This document shows, piece after piece, positions 52,252 through 60,996 of a DNA stretch of 64,000 bases. Within the stretch, counting starts at the first letter, position 1. Each line of letters begins with the position of its first letter. The translations under genes were made by a program, and so were the position numbers. This DNA comes from Hyphomicrobiales bacterium (GTDB lineage Bacteria > Pseudomonadota > Alphaproteobacteria > Rhizobiales > Beijerinckiaceae). The stretch covers positions 372,001 through 436,000 of the forward strand of contig CAKNFJ010000001.1 in the NCBI GenBank assembly GCA_930633495.1, given 5' to 3'. A model generated the notes under the pieces. The model was given only the letters and a program-made list of their open reading frames with translations. It did no database searches and was not told the DNA's origin.

Positions 52252-53004
52252 CTACCGCCCGCCCGAGACCTTGAGGATAACGCCGGTCGTATAGCTCGAC
52301 GCTTCCGAGAGTAGGAACAGCACCGCTTCCGCGATCTCGTCGGCGGTCGCCGCGCGCTTCAGCGGGATCAGCGGCGCGATGCGCGCAACACGGCCGGCTT
52401 CGCCCGTGGAAAGCGCGTGGATCTCGGTCTCGGTGATGCCGGGTGCAACCGCGTTTACGCGGATGCCGTGCTGCGCGAGCTCCTTGGCGAGGCCGATGGT
52501 GAGGGAATCGACCGCGCCCTTCGAAGCCGCATACCAGACATATTCCCCGGGCGAACCGAGTTCGGCCGCGACGGAGGAGATGTTGACGATCGCCCGCGCC
52601 GGCGCCGCCTCGTTGGCGATCAGGGCGCGGGCCGCCTCGCGCGCGACCAGGATCGCGCCTGTGACGTTGATGTCGATGCACTCCCGGATGACCGCGGTAT
52701 CCGCATCGACCAGCGGGCTCGACTTGCCGGTGATGCCGGCATTGTTGACGACGTGGGTAAGTGGGCCGAGCGCGGCCTTCGCTTCGGTGAAGACACGGAT
52801 GATGTCGGTGACGCTCGCCATGTCGCCGCGCAGCGCGACAGCCTTCGCGCCGGCGGCCTCGCAGGCTTTGACGACCTCGGCCGCGGCCGTCTCGTTGCTC
52901 TGATAGCTCACCGCGACATCGTAGCCGCGCGCAGCCGCCATGATGCAGGTCGCCGCGCCGATGCCGCGGCTGCCGCCGGTGACGAGAAGGACGGGGCGGG
53001 TCAT
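52252..53004 (-). CDS. SDR-family oxidoreductase
   Basis: A 250-residue short-chain dehydrogenase/reductase. NAD(P) motif TGGSRGIGAAT near the N-terminus, NNAGITG, catalytic Ser in NISSVAAELGS and the Y-x-x-x-K in WYAASKGAV are all present, with APGITETEIHA following. The start at 53004 has AGGAG seven bases upstream. It resembles FabG-like and glucose-dehydrogenase-like enzymes; the substrate is unknown. It separates rpsI from argC. Confidence 0.9.
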   Translation of the reverse strand: MTRPVLLVTGGSRGIGAATCIMAAARGYDVAVSYQSNETAAAEVVKACEAAGAKAVALRGDMASVTDIIRVFTEAKAALGPLTHVVNNAGITGKSSPLVDADTAVIRECIDINVTGAILVAREAARALIANEAAPARAIVNISSVAAELGSPGEYVWYAASKGAVDSLTIGLAKELAQHGIRVNAVAPGITETEIHALSTGEAGRVARIAPLIPLKRAATADEIAEAVLFLLSEASSYTTGVILKVSGGR

Positions 53005-53049
53005 GGCAGGCTCCTGCTGATCTGTCGAAGAGGGGCCAGAGAATACGAA

Positions 53050-53075
53050 AAGGGCGGCTCTTGCGAGCCGCCCTT
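53050..53075 (-). terminator. Rho-independent terminator after rpsI
   Basis: A perfect 11-bp stem AAGGGCGGCTC/GAGCCGCCCTT with loop TTGC lies 26 bases beyond the rpsI stop and is followed leftward by TTTTCGTATT. Confidence 0.88.
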
Positions 53076-53101
53076 CCGCATACCGGATGATCCGGAAACG
53101 A

Positions 53102-53581
53102 TCAGCGCTTCGAGAACTGGAAGCTGCGGCGGGCCTTGGCCTTACCGAACTTCTTACGCTCGACGACACGCGAGTCGCGGGTCAGGAAGCCTTCCTTCTT
53201 GAGCGGGCTGCGCAGCTCCGGCTCATAGTGGGTCAGCGCCTTGGAGATGCCGTGGCGCACCGCGCCGGCCTGGCCGGAGAGACCGCCGCCCTTGACCGAG
53301 ACGATGACGTCATACTGCGTCATGCGATCGACGAGCTGGAGCGGCTGCTGGAGAACCAGACGCAGCACCGGACGGGCGAAATAGATCTCCTGATCGCGGC
53401 CATTGACCGTGACCTTGCCGGAGCCGGGCTTGATCCAGACGCGGGCGATCGCGTTCTTGCGCTTGCCAGTGGCATAGGCGCGGCCCTGGGCATCGACCTT
53501 CTTGACGTGGACCGGAGCTTCCGGCTGAGCGGGCTTGGCGACGTCGCCGAGCTGGGAGAGCGACTGAAGAACTTCGGCCAT
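53102..53581 (-). CDS. rpsI: 30S ribosomal protein S9
   Basis: A 159-residue ribosomal protein. The S9 core begins at [21 protein letters not shown] and ends with [17 protein letters not shown], whose C-terminal Arg reaches the ribosomal P site. An N-terminal extension of about 30 residues is typical for alphaproteobacteria. It follows rplM after two bases on the same strand. Confidence 0.98.
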   Translation of the reverse strand: MAEVLQSLSQLGDVAKPAQPEAPVHVKKVDAQGRAYATGKRKNAIARVWIKPGSGKVTVNGRDQEIYFARPVLRLVLQQPLQLVDRMTQYDVIVSVKGGGLSGQAGAVRHGISKALTHYEPELRSPLKKEGFLTRDSRVVERKKFGKAKARRSFQFSKR

Positions 53582-53583
53582 CG

Positions 53584-54048
53584 TCAGACCCTCTTGTTCT
53601 TGCTGTTGAGCGCGGCGACGTCGAGCGCCTCCGGCGACTGGGCAGCGTGCGGATGCTCCGCGCCCTTATAGACGCGCAGGTTGCCGAGGATCTGGCGGAA
53701 GAGCGGGCCGCGCGGCAGCATGCGCTCGACGGCCTTCTCGACCACGCGCTCAGGGAAGCGGCCTTCCAGGATGAACTTGGCCGAACGCTCCTTGATGCCA
53801 CCCGGGAAACCGGTGTGGTGGTAGTAGTTCTTCTGCTCGCGCTTGCGGCCGGTGAAGGAGACCTTCTCGGCGTTGATCACGATGACATTGTCGCCGCAGT
53901 CGACATGCGGGGTGTAGGCGGCCTTGTGCTTGCCGCGCAGACGCATCGCCACCACGGAGGCGAGACGGCCGACGACGAGCCCGGAGGCGTCGATCACAAC
54001 CCACTTCTTTTCGACATCGGCGGGCTTGAGCGAGACGGTGGTCTTCAT
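53584..54048 (-). CDS. rplM: 50S ribosomal protein L13
   Basis: A 154-residue ribosomal protein with the L13 segments [42 protein letters not shown] and [22 protein letters not shown]. The start at 54048 (MKTTVSLKP) has GAAGGG upstream. It forms an operon with rpsI. A GC-rich hairpin in its leader could take part in L13 autoregulation. Confidence 0.98.
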   Translation of the reverse strand: MKTTVSLKPADVEKKWVVIDASGLVVGRLASVVAMRLRGKHKAAYTPHVDCGDNVIVINAEKVSFTGRKREQKNYYHHTGFPGGIKERSAKFILEGRFPERVVEKAVERMLPRGPLFRQILGNLRVYKGAEHPHAAQSPEALDVAALNSKNKRV

Positions 54049-54069
54049 CGCGGTACCCTTCGGTTGCGT

Positions 54070-54102
54070 AAAAAAGGACAAGCCGCCGGAGAGCCCGGCG
54101 GC
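54070..54102 (-). promoter_or_regulatory. Hairpin in the rplM leader
   Basis: Read leftward, GCCGCCGG/CCGGCGGC (54102-54095 with 54089-54082) forms an 8-bp stem. Six bases later come six Ts (54075-54070), and the rplM ATG is 21 bases further on. The offset T-run makes it a weak terminator candidate or a leader structure. Confidence 0.4.
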
Positions 54103-54200
54103 GGTGTGGCGTCGGGATAGGGGCAAGAAAGCCGGCTGTCAAGCATTACATTCGAGCCTGAAAACCAGAAAGCGTCTATTTTTCAATATATTGAGAAAAA

Positions 54201-54216
54201 CGGTATCATGATACCG
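54201..54216. terminator. Perfect 16-bp palindrome, possible terminator of the PaaI gene
   Basis: CGGTATCATGATACCG is a perfect palindrome. As RNA read leftward it folds to CGGTAT/ATACCG with loop CATG and is followed by TTTTTC, 38 bases beyond the PaaI stop. The stem is short and AT-containing, so termination may be weak; an operator role upstream of rplM is the alternative. Confidence 0.5.
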
Positions 54217-54253
54217 CATATTATTTCACGCAACGCTCCGGATTGCGCGCCGC

Positions 54254-54682
54254 TCACCGTTCGGCCGGGATCGAATAGGTCCCCGTCGCATGGCAGACCA
54301 TCTCGGGCTCGCCCTGCGAATAGAGGCAGACCTCGCCCACGGCGAGCCGCTTCCCAAGCTTGAGCAGCTTCGCCTCCCCGATCAGGGCCGCCTGCCCCGG
54401 CTTGCGCAGGAAGTTGTAGTTGAGGCTCGTCGTCACCGCGAGGCCGACCGGACCGATCTGGGCGAGGATCGCGACATAGAGGGCGAGATCGGCCAGCGCC
54501 ATCATCGTCGGGCCGGAGATCGTGCCGCCCGGGCGCAGATGGCGCTCGTGATAATCGCAGCGCATCCGGGCCGTCATCGGCCCGACCTCCTCGACGAAGT
54601 AGGTGCGCCCGCCATGGTGGAGCTGGGGGAAAACCTCGTCGAGATAACTCTCGATCTCGGCGGCGCTCATGCGGGTGGTCAT
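54254..54682 (-). CDS. PaaI/YdiI-type hotdog-fold thioesterase
   Basis: A 142-residue single hotdog domain. The catalytic-helix region is RPGGTISGPTMMALADLALYVAIL, with the conserved Gly-Gly before and the acidic residue within the helix, followed by TTSLNYNFLRKP and GEAKLLKLGKRLAVGEV. These enzymes hydrolyse acyl- or aryl-CoA thioesters. The start at 54682 (MTTRMSAAE) is used; an internal ATG at 54670 is possible. It is divergent from the enoyl-CoA hydratase gene, so the two probably serve related CoA-ester chemistry. Confidence 0.87.
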   Translation of the reverse strand: MTTRMSAAEIESYLDEVFPQLHHGGRTYFVEEVGPMTARMRCDYHERHLRPGGTISGPTMMALADLALYVAILAQIGPVGLAVTTSLNYNFLRKPGQAALIGEAKLLKLGKRLAVGEVCLYSQGEPEMVCHATGTYSIPAER

Positions 54683-54811
54683 GCGGAAAACCGTAGGCTG
54701 AGGCGGGAGTTCTCCCCTTGCAGCATGGCCGGCCGGCCCCGACAATAGGCCAAATTGCGGAGGCGCCGCGCGCAAATGCGACAATGCGAGCGACGCCGGG
54801 AAGGACCGTCG

Positions 54812-55621
54812 ATGAGCGCACACCATCAGCCCGACACCGCCATCCTGCTGCGCCAGGATGGCGACGGCATCGCGACGCTGACGCTGAACCGGCCGCAGGC
54901 CCGCAACCCCCTGAGCGAAGCCATGCTGGCCGCGCTGGGCGATGCCTTCACCGCCATCGCCGCCGACCGCTCGGTGCGCGCCGTCATCCTCGCGGCCGCC
55001 GGCCCCGTCTTCAGCGCCGGGCACGATCTCAAGGAGATGACCGCCCACCGTGCCGATCCGGATCGCGGACGAGCCTATTTCGCCGATGTCCTCGGACGCT
55101 GCTCGGCTGTGATGCAGCAGATCACCGCCCTGCCCCAGCCGGTCATCGCCGCCGTGGAGGGCACGGCCACCGCCGCCGGCTGCCAGCTGGTCGCGAGCTG
55201 CGATCTGGCAGCCGCCGGAAGCGACGCCCGCTTCTGCACGCCGGGCGTCCATATCGGCCTGTTCTGCTCGACGCCGATGGTCGCGCTCTCGCGCAACCTC
55301 TCGGCCAAGCACGCCATGGAGATGCTGCTGCTCGGCGAGATGGTGCCGGCCGACGAAGCACTGCGGATGGGGCTGGTCAACCGCGTCGTGCCGGCCGGCG
55401 GAGCTCTGGGGGAGGCCCGGCGGCTCGCCGCGATCATCGCCTCGAAATCGCCCGCGACGGTCAAGATCGGCAAGCGCGCCTTCTACAAGCAGCGCGAGAT
55501 GGGGCTGAAGGCGGCCTATGATCACGCCTCGGCGGTAATGGTCGAGAACATGCTCGCGCGCGACGCCGAGGAAGGGATCGGCGCGTTCATGGAAAAGCGC
55601 GCGCCGATCTGGGAATCATAG
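54812..55621 (+). CDS. Enoyl-CoA hydratase/isomerase family protein
   Basis: A 269-residue crotonase-fold protein. The two oxyanion-hole segments are GPVFSAGHDLKEM and AVEGTATAAGCQLVASCDLA. The position that is usually Glu in hydratases lies in the LFCSTPMVAL region without an obvious Glu, so hydratase activity is uncertain and another crotonase reaction is possible. The start at 54812 (MSAHHQPD) has AAGGA upstream, while the longer frame lacks support. It is divergent from the PaaI thioesterase gene. Confidence 0.88.
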   Translation: MSAHHQPDTAILLRQDGDGIATLTLNRPQARNPLSEAMLAALGDAFTAIAADRSVRAVILAAAGPVFSAGHDLKEMTAHRADPDRGRAYFADVLGRCSAVMQQITALPQPVIAAVEGTATAAGCQLVASCDLAAAGSDARFCTPGVHIGLFCSTPMVALSRNLSAKHAMEMLLLGEMVPADEALRMGLVNRVVPAGGALGEARRLAAIIASKSPATVKIGKRAFYKQREMGLKAAYDHASAVMVENMLARDAEEGIGAFMEKRAPIWES

Positions 55622-55667
55622 CCGACCCAGCCATCAGGCAGACGGCAAGGCTTACCCGTCGGCCGCG

Positions 55668-56093
55668 TCAGATGACTTCCCAATGGCGGAGTTCCACCAC
55701 GGGAGCGGGCGCAGCCTCGCCTTCGCGCGCCGGCTCAGCAGGCAATTGCAGCACCGTGGCGCGCTGGCCTTCCGCGAGGTTCGTCACCATCACCAGCCGC
55801 CCGTCGGGCAGCTCCAGGGCATCGTGATGCACATAGGGCTTGTCGAGATCGATCTGGCGGAAGCGCGCGACCCGGGCGCGATGCTTCCGGTTCGGCAGCA
55901 GCCCCATGCCGCGCTCGCTCTCGATATCCGCCGCGAAGGCCAGCTCCGTTCCCGGCATCACGCAGACGGCCACATCGGACCGGCCGGCGGCGCAGAAGCC
56001 GCGGGTGCTCGATTGCCGGAAGCGGGTCGAGACCAGCTCGTCTCCGACCCTGGCCGGAGTGGACATCACATTGTGCAGGCTGTAGTCGCACAT
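55668..56093 (-). CDS. Conserved hypothetical protein (Hyphomicrobiales)
   Basis: A 141-residue soluble protein beginning MCDYSLHNVMSTPARVGD, a pattern seen in uncharacterised proteins of this order. It contains several Cys (Cys2, FCAAGRSD, VCVMPG) and ends in a Pro/Ala-rich linker plus VVELRHWEV. No function is known. The start at 56093 has GAGGAG upstream, ruling out the longer frame. Confidence 0.7.
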   Translation of the reverse strand: MCDYSLHNVMSTPARVGDELVSTRFRQSSTRGFCAAGRSDVAVCVMPGTELAFAADIESERGMGLLPNRKHRARVARFRQIDLDKPYVHHDALELPDGRLVMVTNLAEGQRATVLQLPAEPAREGEAAPAPVVELRHWEVI

Positions 56094-56242
56094 CGCAGGC
56101 ACTCCTCTTTCGCAGATGGCAAGCCGGGGCCCATCCCCGAACCCATAGCCAAGCACGAAAGCATGGCAGGCCTATGTTGGGCGCGCATTGACACGCTGGC
56201 GGAGCGCCTTGATATCTTTCGCTTTTCCTCGGGCGTTCGAAA

Positions 56243-56773
56243 TTGAAGCACGATTCCTACGACGATGCCCTGATCCGCTGCATCCTGCGCGACACGAAAC
56301 GGATCGCGCTGGTCGGCGCCTCCGCCAACGAGGCGCGGCCGAGCTGGATCGTGACCAAGTACCTCATCGACCGCGACTATGACGTCGTGCCGGTCAATCC
56401 CGGCCTCGCGGGGCAGACCATCCTCGGCAAGACGGTCTATGCCTCGCTCAAGGACATTCCCGGCCCGATCGACATGGTCGAGATCTTCCGCAACTCGGAA
56501 GCGGCCGGGCCGATCACCGACGAGGCGCTGGCGCTCGATCCCCTGCCCAAGGTGATCTGGATGCAGCTCTCCGTGCGCAATGACGAAGCCGCCGCCCGCG
56601 CCGAAGCGAAGGGCGTCGCCGTCATCATGAACCGTTGCCCCAAGATCGAGTACGGCCGGCTTTCGGGCGAGATCGGCTGGCAGGGCATCAATTCCCGCAT
56701 CCTCTCGGCCAAGAAGCCGGTCCTTGCCGGCAAGGGCTTCCAGAAGCTGACGATCAACCGGCCGGGCACCTGA
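56243..56773 (+). CDS. CoA-binding domain protein (YccU-like)
   Basis: A 176-residue Rossmann-fold protein. RIALVGASANEARPSW is the nucleotide-binding loop, then VVPVNPGLAGQTILGKTVYASL and IDMVEIFRNSEAAGPI, matching stand-alone CoA-binding proteins related to succinyl-CoA synthetase alpha subunits. The frame starts with TTG at 56243, as no ATG or GTG gives a complete domain. It lies upstream of the flavin monooxygenase and metY on the same strand. Confidence 0.88.
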   Translation: MKHDSYDDALIRCILRDTKRIALVGASANEARPSWIVTKYLIDRDYDVVPVNPGLAGQTILGKTVYASLKDIPGPIDMVEIFRNSEAAGPITDEALALDPLPKVIWMQLSVRNDEAAARAEAKGVAVIMNRCPKIEYGRLSGEIGWQGINSRILSAKKPVLAGKGFQKLTINRPGT

Positions 56774-56800
56774 CGCCCGCGCCTCGACAGGGAGGCGAGC

Positions 56801-58024
56801 ATGGCCACGGTCGCGACGACCTGCTGCATCGCCGGCGGTGGGCCGGCGGGCATGATGCTGGGCTTCCTGCTGGCACGAGCCGGTGTCGACGTCACCGTGC
56901 TGGAGAAGCACGCCGACTTCCTGCGCGACTTCCGCGGCGACACCATCCACCCCTCGACGATGCAGTTGATGCAGGAACTCGGCCTGCTCGACGATTTCCT
57001 GAAGCTGCCGCACACGAAGGAACGGCGCATCGTCGCCCGCTTCGGCAATCAGGACGTGCCGATCGCGGACTTCACCCATCTGCCGGTCGCGGCGCCCTAT
57101 ATCGCCTTCATGCCGCAATGGGATTTCCTCGATTTCCTGGCCGATCGCGGCCGGGAGCTGCCGCGCTTCAACCTGCTGATGCAAGCGAAGGCGACCGGGC
57201 TGATCCGCGCGGGCGAACGCGTCACCGGCATCACCGCGCAGACGCAGGACGGCGAGACGACGATCACCGCCGATCTCGTCGTCGCGGCAGACGGGCGCCA
57301 TTCCGACCTGCGTCAGGCCGGCGGCTTCGCGGTCCACGAGATCGGCGCGCCGATGGACGTGCTCTGGTTCCGGCTGTCGCGGCGCGAGAGCGACGCGGCG
57401 CAGACCTTCGGGCAGGTCGCACGCGGGCGCTTCGCAGTGATGCTGAACAGGGGCGATTACTGGCAATGCGCCTATGTGATCCCGAAGGGTGCGCTGGAGG
57501 CGCTGCGGGCGGCCGGACTCGACGCCTTCAAGGCAAGCCTTGCCGAACTGCTGCCGATCCTGGCTGATCGAACCAGCGAGATCGCGAGTTGGGACGATCT
57601 CAAGCTGCTTTCGGTCGCGGTCGACCGGTTGGAGCAATGGTGGCAGCCGGGACTGCTCTGCATCGGCGACGCGGCCCATGCGATGTCGCCGATCGGCGGC
57701 GTCGGCGTGAACCTCGCGATCCAGGACGCGGTCGCCGCCGCTAACCGGCTCGCGGCGCCGTTGCGCGAGAAGCGCGTGACCGACAGCGACCTCGCCGCCG
57801 TGCAAGCGCACCGGACCTTTCCGACGAAGGCCACGCAGGGCGTGCAGGTGGCGATCCAGAACCGGGTCATTACCCCGATCCTCGCCGGCAGCGGGCCGGT
57901 GCAGCCGCCCTTCCCGCTCAAATTGCTGCAGTGGTTCCCGATGCTGCGCCGCATCCCGGCGCGGCTGGTCGGCATGGGCTTCAGACCGGAGCATATCGGG
58001 CCTGAGCTGGCGCCGCGGCCCTGA
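56801..58024 (+). CDS. FAD-dependent monooxygenase (UbiH/PHBH-like)
   Basis: A 407-residue class A flavoprotein hydroxylase. It has GGGPAGMMLGFLLARAG (FAD motif, about 12-28), the DG motif DLVVAADGRHSDLR and the GD motif LLCIGDAAHAMSPIGGVG. These enzymes hydroxylate aromatic or quinone-like substrates with NAD(P)H and oxygen. The start at 56801 has GGAGG upstream. The substrate is unknown. It ends 69 bases before metY, which has its own promoter. Confidence 0.88.
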   Translation: MATVATTCCIAGGGPAGMMLGFLLARAGVDVTVLEKHADFLRDFRGDTIHPSTMQLMQELGLLDDFLKLPHTKERRIVARFGNQDVPIADFTHLPVAAPYIAFMPQWDFLDFLADRGRELPRFNLLMQAKATGLIRAGERVTGITAQTQDGETTITADLVVAADGRHSDLRQAGGFAVHEIGAPMDVLWFRLSRRESDAAQTFGQVARGRFAVMLNRGDYWQCAYVIPKGALEALRAAGLDAFKASLAELLPILADRTSEIASWDDLKLLSVAVDRLEQWWQPGLLCIGDAAHAMSPIGGVGVNLAIQDAVAAANRLAAPLREKRVTDSDLAAVQAHRTFPTKATQGVQVAIQNRVITPILAGSGPVQPPFPLKLLQWFPMLRRIPARLVGMGFRPEHIGPELAPRP

Positions 58025-58025
58025 A

Positions 58026-58062
58026 TTGACGCTATGCGCCGCGTTCGTTAAATCGAACGAAC
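58026..58062 (+). promoter_or_regulatory. metY promoter with overlapping operator-like palindrome
   Basis: TTGACG (58026-58031) and TAAATC (58049-58054) are spaced by 17 bases, a good sigma-70-type promoter. CGTTCG-TTAAAT-CGAACG (58042-58059) is a perfect 6-bp inverted repeat placed right over the -10 box, as expected for repressor control. The binding protein is unknown. Confidence 0.6.
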
Positions 58063-58092
58063 GGTTTCGTCAAAAGTGTCAGGGAGAATGCC

Positions 58093-59370
58093 ATGTCCGA
58101 TCGCGCACCGGGTTTCAGCACACTCGCCATCCATGCCGGGGCGGCTCCCGATGCGGCGACGGGCGCCCGCGCCACGCCGATCTATCAGACGACCTCCTTC
58201 GTCTTCGACGATGTCGATCATGCGGCCTCGCTGTTCGGCCTGCAGGCCTTCGGCAACATCTATACCCGCATCGGCAACCCGACGAATGCGGTGCTGGAGG
58301 AGCGCGTCGCGGCGCTTGAAGGCGGCACGGCCGCGCTCGCCGTCGCCTCGGGCCATGCGGCCGAATTCCTGAGCTTCCACGCCCTGCTGCAGCCCGGCGA
58401 CGAGTTCGTCGCGGCGCGCAAGCTCTATGGCGGCTCGATCAACCAGTTCAACCATTCCTACAAGAGCTTCGGCTGGAACGTGATCTGGGCCGACCCGGAC
58501 GATGTCGAGAGCTTCGCCAAGGCGGTGACGCCGAAGACCAAGGCGATCTTCATCGAATCCGTCGCCAATCCGGGCGGCGTCATCGTCGATATCGCCGCGA
58601 TCAGCGCCATCGCCAAGAAGCACAACATTCCGCTCATCGTGGACAACACGATGGCGACGCCCTATCTGCTGCGCCCCTTCGAGCACGGCGCCGACATCGT
58701 CGTGCATTCGGCCACCAAGTTCCTCGGCGGGCACGGCAATTCGATCGGCGGCCTGATCGTCGACGGCGGCTCGTTCAACTGGGTCGGCGACGACCGCTAC
58801 CCGATGCTCTCCAAGCCGCGGCCGGAATATAACGGCATGGTGCTGGGCGAGACCTTCGGCAACTTCGCCTTCGCCATCGCGACGCGCGTGCTCGGCCTGC
58901 GCGACCTCGGCCCTGCGCTCTCGCCCTTCAACGCCTTCATGCTGCTGACCGGCATCGAGACTTTGCCCTTGCGCATGCAGAGGCACTGCGACTCGACGCA
59001 GAAGGTCGCCGAGCATCTGGCGAAGCACCCGGCGGTCGAATGGGTGAGCTATCCCGGCCTGCCGGGCGACAAATATCACGAACTCGCCAAGCGCTACACG
59101 CCGAAGGGCGCCGGCGCGGTCTTCACCTTCGGGCTCAAGGGCGGCTACGACGCCGGCGTCAAGCTGGTCTCGAACCTCAAGCTGTTCTCGCATCTCGCCA
59201 ATATCGGCGATACGCGCTCGCTGGTGATCCACCCGGCCTCGACCACCCATCGCCAGCTCACCGACGAGCAGAAGGCGGCCTCGGGTGCCGGCCCGCAGGT
59301 GGTGCGTCTCTCGATCGGCCTCGAGGATGTCGCGGATCTGGTCGCCGATCTGGATCAGGCGCTGGCATAG
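58093..59370 (+). CDS. metY: O-acetylhomoserine aminocarboxypropyltransferase (sulfhydrylase)
   Basis: A 425-residue PLP enzyme of methionine synthesis that makes homocysteine from O-acetylhomoserine and sulfide. The Cys/Met metabolism family motifs [21 protein letters not shown] and [11 protein letters not shown] (PLP lysine Lys209) are present. The length of about 425 residues fits MetY rather than the shorter MetZ. AGGGAG precedes the ATG. A strong terminator follows. Confidence 0.94.
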   Translation: MSDRAPGFSTLAIHAGAAPDAATGARATPIYQTTSFVFDDVDHAASLFGLQAFGNIYTRIGNPTNAVLEERVAALEGGTAALAVASGHAAEFLSFHALLQPGDEFVAARKLYGGSINQFNHSYKSFGWNVIWADPDDVESFAKAVTPKTKAIFIESVANPGGVIVDIAAISAIAKKHNIPLIVDNTMATPYLLRPFEHGADIVVHSATKFLGGHGNSIGGLIVDGGSFNWVGDDRYPMLSKPRPEYNGMVLGETFGNFAFAIATRVLGLRDLGPALSPFNAFMLLTGIETLPLRMQRHCDSTQKVAEHLAKHPAVEWVSYPGLPGDKYHELAKRYTPKGAGAVFTFGLKGGYDAGVKLVSNLKLFSHLANIGDTRSLVIHPASTTHRQLTDEQKAASGAGPQVVRLSIGLEDVADLVADLDQALA

Positions 59371-59394
59371 GCCAGCTCATTACCGCCGGCAGAA

Positions 59395-59422
59395 AGAGCG
59401 CCGTTTCCGGCGCTCTTTTTTT
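59395..59422 (+). terminator. Rho-independent terminator after metY
   Basis: A perfect 9-bp stem AGAGCGCCG/CGGCGCTCT with loop TTTC, followed by seven Ts, 24 bases beyond the metY stop. Confidence 0.92.
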
Positions 59423-59432
59423 GGCGCTCCGG

Positions 59433-59570
59433 TTGTCATTCCGGGGCACGCCGAAGGCGTGAACCCGGAACCTACGACCGGGTGAAACCTTCAAGTGGCG
59501 ATGGTCGGAAAGCGTTGCGACCCAGTCGTGGTTTCCGGGCTCTTCGCGATGCGAAGCCCCGGAATGACAA
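59433..59570. repeat. Intergenic compound palindrome (family A)
   Basis: The terminal inverted repeats TTGTCATTCCGGGGC (59433-59447) and GCCCCGGAATGACAA (59556-59570) are perfect over 15 bp. An imperfect inner pair built on CCGGAACCTACGACCGGGT follows the same nested plan as the copy at 45261. It lies between the convergent metY and ctaA genes. Confidence 0.8.
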
Positions 59571-59581
59571 GGGGCATTACT

Positions 59582-60673
59582 TTAAGCCCTTGCCGTCTGC
59601 CCGGTGCGGGTCAGATGAACCACCGCCATCGCCAGCACCGCGAAGGCGAGCGCCTGATGCGCGAGCCCGGCCCAAAGCGGCACGACCAGCAGCAGAGTGA
59701 CGATGCCGAGCACGGCCTGCGCCGTCATCAGCCCGGCAAGCGCGGTGGCGCGCTTCGCCGCGCTCGATTGCGGGCCGACGCGCCGCAGGCGAACCGCCTG
59801 CCAGAGCGCGAAAGCGAACAGCACATAGGCGCCAAGGCGGTGGTTGAACTGCACCAGCGCGACATTATCGACGAAGTTCTCCCAGAACGGCGTCTGCGCA
59901 AAGAGCAGCGAGCCCGACGGCACCAACGCACCGTCCATCAGCGGCCAGGTGTTGAAGGTGAAGCCCGCCTTGGAGCCGGCGACGAGCCCGCCGAGCGCGA
60001 TCTGGGTGAAGGTCAACCCCAGCAGAACCCAGGCGGCGGCCTTGCTGCCCGCCGTTTCGGGCCGGCGCAACGGCGTCAGCCAGGTCGCGAAAGCCACCAC
60101 CGAAGCGAAGAACAGCCCCGCGAAGGTGAGATGCAGCGTCAGCTTCACCGGCGCGACGGCGACCATGCCGGGCTGCAGGCCGGACGCCACCATGATCCAG
60201 CCGATCGTTCCCTGCAGGCCGAGCAGCAGCCCCATGCCGAACAGCGTCGCGATCTGGCGCGCCGGCAGCAGGCGGCGCAGCGCCACCACGAGGAAGCCGG
60301 CGAGATAGACCAGCCCGATGAAGCGGCCGAGCTGGCGATGGCCCCATTCCCACCAGTAGATGAACTGGAATTCGCCCAGGCTCATGCCGTTGTTGATGAT
60401 CTGGTATTGCGGGCTCGCCTGGTATTTGGCGAACTCCTCGGCCCAGGCCTGCGCCGAGACGGGCGGCAAAGCACCGGTGATCGGCTTCCATTCGGTGATG
60501 GAGAGGCCCGAGCCGGTCAGCCGCGTCGCCCCGCCCACCACTACCATGAGGAAGACGAGGCCGGCCACGATCCAGAGCCAGCGGCGGATGCCGGCATGGC
60601 TGGCCTTGGCGAGAGCGCCTGCGTTCTGGTTCAGGGCGAGGGTCACGGAATTCGGGCTTTCGGTCGCAGGCAT
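59582..60673 (-). CDS. ctaA: Heme A synthase (COX15/CtaA)
   Basis: A 363-residue inner-membrane protein with about eight helices. It oxidises heme O to heme A for cytochrome oxidase. COX15 motifs: VVGGATRLTGSGLSITEWKPITG, FIYWWEWGHRQLGRFIG (heme-ligand His), VKLTLHLTFAG and VQFNHRLGAYVL. The start at 60673 (MPATESPN) matches the usual N-terminal length; an ATG at 60709 is an alternative with a slightly better upstream G-run. It is divergent from the DUF2842 gene. Confidence 0.94.
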   Translation of the reverse strand: MPATESPNSVTLALNQNAGALAKASHAGIRRWLWIVAGLVFLMVVVGGATRLTGSGLSITEWKPITGALPPVSAQAWAEEFAKYQASPQYQIINNGMSLGEFQFIYWWEWGHRQLGRFIGLVYLAGFLVVALRRLLPARQIATLFGMGLLLGLQGTIGWIMVASGLQPGMVAVAPVKLTLHLTFAGLFFASVVAFATWLTPLRRPETAGSKAAAWVLLGLTFTQIALGGLVAGSKAGFTFNTWPLMDGALVPSGSLLFAQTPFWENFVDNVALVQFNHRLGAYVLFAFALWQAVRLRRVGPQSSAAKRATALAGLMTAQAVLGIVTLLLVVPLWAGLAHQALAFAVLAMAVVHLTRTGQTARA

Positions 60674-60777
60674 TGGCAAGCGCTTCACAAGCGCGGTTGC
60701 CGGTGACATAGACCCGTCGAGACAGCCCGACAACGCCCGCAATGCCGCAGCGGCGAGTTCGCGCGGCGGAGAACCCG

Positions 60778-60987
60778 ATGAGACAACGCAACCGCAAGCT
60801 GCTCGGGACCGTGCTGATCCTCGTCTTCGTCTGCGTCTACGCGCTCGTCGCGATGGCGCTGGCGCAGGGGCGGATCACCGAGGCGCCGAAGCTGGTGCAG
60901 ACGGTCGCCTATGTCGTGCTCGGCCTCGCCTGGGTGCTGCCATTGCTGCCGCTGATCAAGTGGATGGAGCGGAAGGACGAGAACTGA
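60778..60987 (+). CDS. DUF2842 family small membrane protein
   Basis: A 69-residue protein with two membrane helices (about 8-26 and 41-57) and the family ending WVLPLLPLIKWMERK. DUF2842 proteins are widespread in alphaproteobacteria, commonly beside ctaA, and have no known function. The start at 60778 (MRQRNRK) gives the family length. Confidence 0.82.
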   Translation: MRQRNRKLLGTVLILVFVCVYALVAMALAQGRITEAPKLVQTVAYVVLGLAWVLPLLPLIKWMERKDEN

Positions 60988-60996
60988 CGCCTCGCC

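Noticed and set aside
56066..57994. 642-codon leftward frame opposite the CoA-binding and monooxygenase genes
   Set aside because: Antisense to two recognisable genes and without domain similarity.
58025..58092. SAM-II riboswitch upstream of metY
   Set aside because: The characteristic pseudoknot sequence pattern is not present; the leader is short and better explained by a promoter/operator.
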